Assembly (NCBI RefSeq): GCF_000022025.1
Contig: NC_011886.1
Location: 1,240,097-1,304,096 of the forward strand
Length of the DNA: 64,000 bases
Reading direction: 5' to 3'
Origin: Pseudarthrobacter chlorophenolicus A6
GTDB taxonomy: Bacteria; Actinomycetota; Actinomycetes; Actinomycetales; Micrococcaceae
Shown here in pieces: positions 63,051 to 64,000 of this stretch. The notes below the pieces were generated by a model. That model was not told the origin of the DNA and searched no databases. It worked only from the letters and a program-made list of their open reading frames with translations. Every line of letters begins with the position of its first letter. Position 1 is the first letter of the stretch. Both the position numbers and the translations under genes were made by a program.

Positions 63051-63854
63051 GTGGGAACAGTGCTGCTGGCACTCCTGCAGGCAAACGCCGATGTTCTTGA
63101 TATTGACGCGAACTGCGCGGTGATTGACGGTGCGGCGCGGGACGCGGCGGCCGCAGGCGCTGCTCTGCTGCTGACCCCTGAGCTCTTTCCGGTGGGCTAC
63201 GCCCCCCGCCGGGTCCGGGCCGGACTGGATCCCGCCGAACTGCCAGGCCTCCACCGCCGGCTCGCCGGCATTGCCCGCAGCCACGGCATCGGGCTTGTCT
63301 ACAGCTTGCCGCGGATCATGCCGCAGGGGGAGTGGCAGATCAGCGCAACCCTGCTGGACGCGGACGGCAGCATGCTGCTCGGCTACGGCAAGGTCCATCT
63401 CTTCGGCCCTGACGAACGTGCCGCTTTTGTTCCCGCAGAGGAACAGCCCGCCGTCGTCAATTTCCAAGGGATCCCCACCTCCATGGTGATCTGCTACGAC
63501 GTGGAGTTCCCCGAAGCTGTGCGCGCGGCCGCCGCCGGCGGCGCTGAACTCCTCCTGGTGCCAACGGCCCTTGCGCACGGGTTCGATGACGTTCCGCAGG
63601 TCCTGGTCAGGGCGCGTGCGCTGGAAAGCCAGCTGGCCATCGCGTACGCCAACCATTCCGGAGTGGAGGACGGCTGCCGTTTCCTCGGCGGAAGCGTCAT
63701 TGCCGGCCCGGACGGAAAACTGCTGGCCGCAGCAGGGGAGGCGCCGGTGCTGCTGTACGCCGAACTGGACCCGGACGCTCCCCGCCGTGAGCGGGCCGGC
63801 GTGCCCTATCTGGCGGAGCGCCGCCCTGACCTCTACCGCAGCTGGGGCACTTGA
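63051..63854 (+). CDS. Carbon-nitrogen (nitrilase-family) hydrolase
   Basis: The 267-residue protein is a single nitrilase-superfamily domain with the Glu-Lys-Cys triad at E44 (LTPELFPVGY), K114 (GYGKVHLFGP) and C148 (VICYDVEFPE). Such enzymes usually hydrolyse amides or omega-amides of small molecules rather than nitriles, for example deaminated glutathione or omega-amidase substrates. The frame opens at GTG 63051, GGAG upstream; a GTG at 63060 with GGTGGG before it is equally plausible. It is convergent with a PucR-type gene, a pairing that suggests nitrogen-compound use. Confidence 0.9.
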   Translation: MGTVLLALLQANADVLDIDANCAVIDGAARDAAAAGAALLLTPELFPVGYAPRRVRAGLDPAELPGLHRRLAGIARSHGIGLVYSLPRIMPQGEWQISATLLDADGSMLLGYGKVHLFGPDERAAFVPAEEQPAVVNFQGIPTSMVICYDVEFPEAVRAAAAGGAELLLVPTALAHGFDDVPQVLVRARALESQLAIAYANHSGVEDGCRFLGGSVIAGPDGKLLAAAGEAPVLLYAELDPDAPRRERAGVPYLAERRPDLYRSWGT

Positions 63855-63875
63855 CCCTCCAGCGCCCTGTTGCGC

Positions 63876-64000
63876 TCAGGTGCCAGGCGGGCTTGCGGAG
63901 TCCACGAACTGGAGGGCAATCCATAGTTCGGCCCGGACGGCAGCCTGGTTGAAATCCATGTCCAGCAGCGCAGCCAGGGCGTTGACCTGGCGCCGGACAC
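63876..64000 (-). CDS. C-terminal end of a PucR-type regulator, cut by the window edge
   Basis: Only the last 41 codons are in the window; the gene continues to the right. They read VRRQVNALAALLDMDFNQ, then VRAELWIALQFVDS, ending at TGA 63878-63876. This matches the C-terminal helix-turn-helix of PucR/CdaR-type regulators (pattern: VRxRVxxxxxLLxxDLxxxxVRxELxxAL). Because it is short and truncated, length-based screening misses it. PucR regulators often control purine or amide catabolism, which would suit the convergent nitrilase-family gene, though this is inference. Confidence 0.7.
   Translation of the reverse strand, partial: VRRQVNALAALLDMDFNQAAVRAELWIALQFVDSASPPGT

Overview
The window is a stretch of high-GC actinobacterial chromosome. 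Gene content and protein style point to Micrococcaceae, most likely Arthrobacter or Pseudarthrobacter (inferred from protein resemblance, not from a marker gene): monomeric NADP isocitrate dehydrogenase, a DUF6350-purN-purH neighbourhood, a ROK-linked sugar ABC system, an LAxTG-anchored protein, RlmC, SARP/BTAD regulators, and many GTG or TTG starts. I saw no rRNA, tRNA, CRISPR array, insertion sequence or prophage structural gene.

Left part (1-23.7 kb): a GerMN-like fragment at the edge, a membrane protein, a TfoX-N protein, a cold-shock gene with a structured leader, and a BTAD regulator. Next is a gluconate module (GntR-type repressor, gluconokinase, GntP permease) with a palindromic operator candidate. 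Then come an SDR, an Ala-rich lipoprotein, a MocR regulator whose start codon overlaps that of a divergent EamA exporter, PaiB-like and RlmC genes, an amino-acid permease, two convergent IclR-type regulators, MmuM, a DHFR-like protein, a PAS-GGDEF-EAL protein, a GlsB/YeaQ membrane protein and a HAD phosphatase.

Central part (23.7-33.8 kb): the least ordinary region. Six leftward genes face a divergent SARP/BTAD regulator. They encode a 1050-residue protein with four predicted catalytic domains (serine hydrolase, two M15-like peptidases, GH73 glucosaminidase), two uncharacterised proteins, an HEXXH metallopeptidase, a 772-residue protein with a long cationic amphipathic segment, and a small protein. 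None has a visible signal peptide. Two palindromes lie in the divergent control region. I propose a regulated cell-wall-active cassette of unknown purpose.

From 33.8 to 47.8 kb: a UDP-glucose dehydrogenase gene with a one-base frameshift in a G5 run, coupled to a GT4 glycosyltransferase; a PRC-barrel protein; DUF6350; purN; an AbiEi/DUF559-type gene bracketed by two near-identical long palindromes; an MFS transporter; purH; a secreted trypsin-like protease overlapping a 58-residue ORF that repeats a motif found in the protease; and icd.

Right part (47.8-64 kb): a Ser/Thr kinase-lipoprotein pair, an LAxTG wall protein with internal repeats, a secreted low-complexity protein, a Gfo/Idh/MocA oxidoreductase, a MacB-like ABC exporter, a secreted PL1 pectate lyase, and a ChvE/GguAB-type sugar ABC transporter with its ROK regulator. 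The last two fit a plant-polysaccharide and sugar-scavenging lifestyle. The window closes with a nitrilase-family hydrolase and the C-terminal end of a PucR-type regulator.
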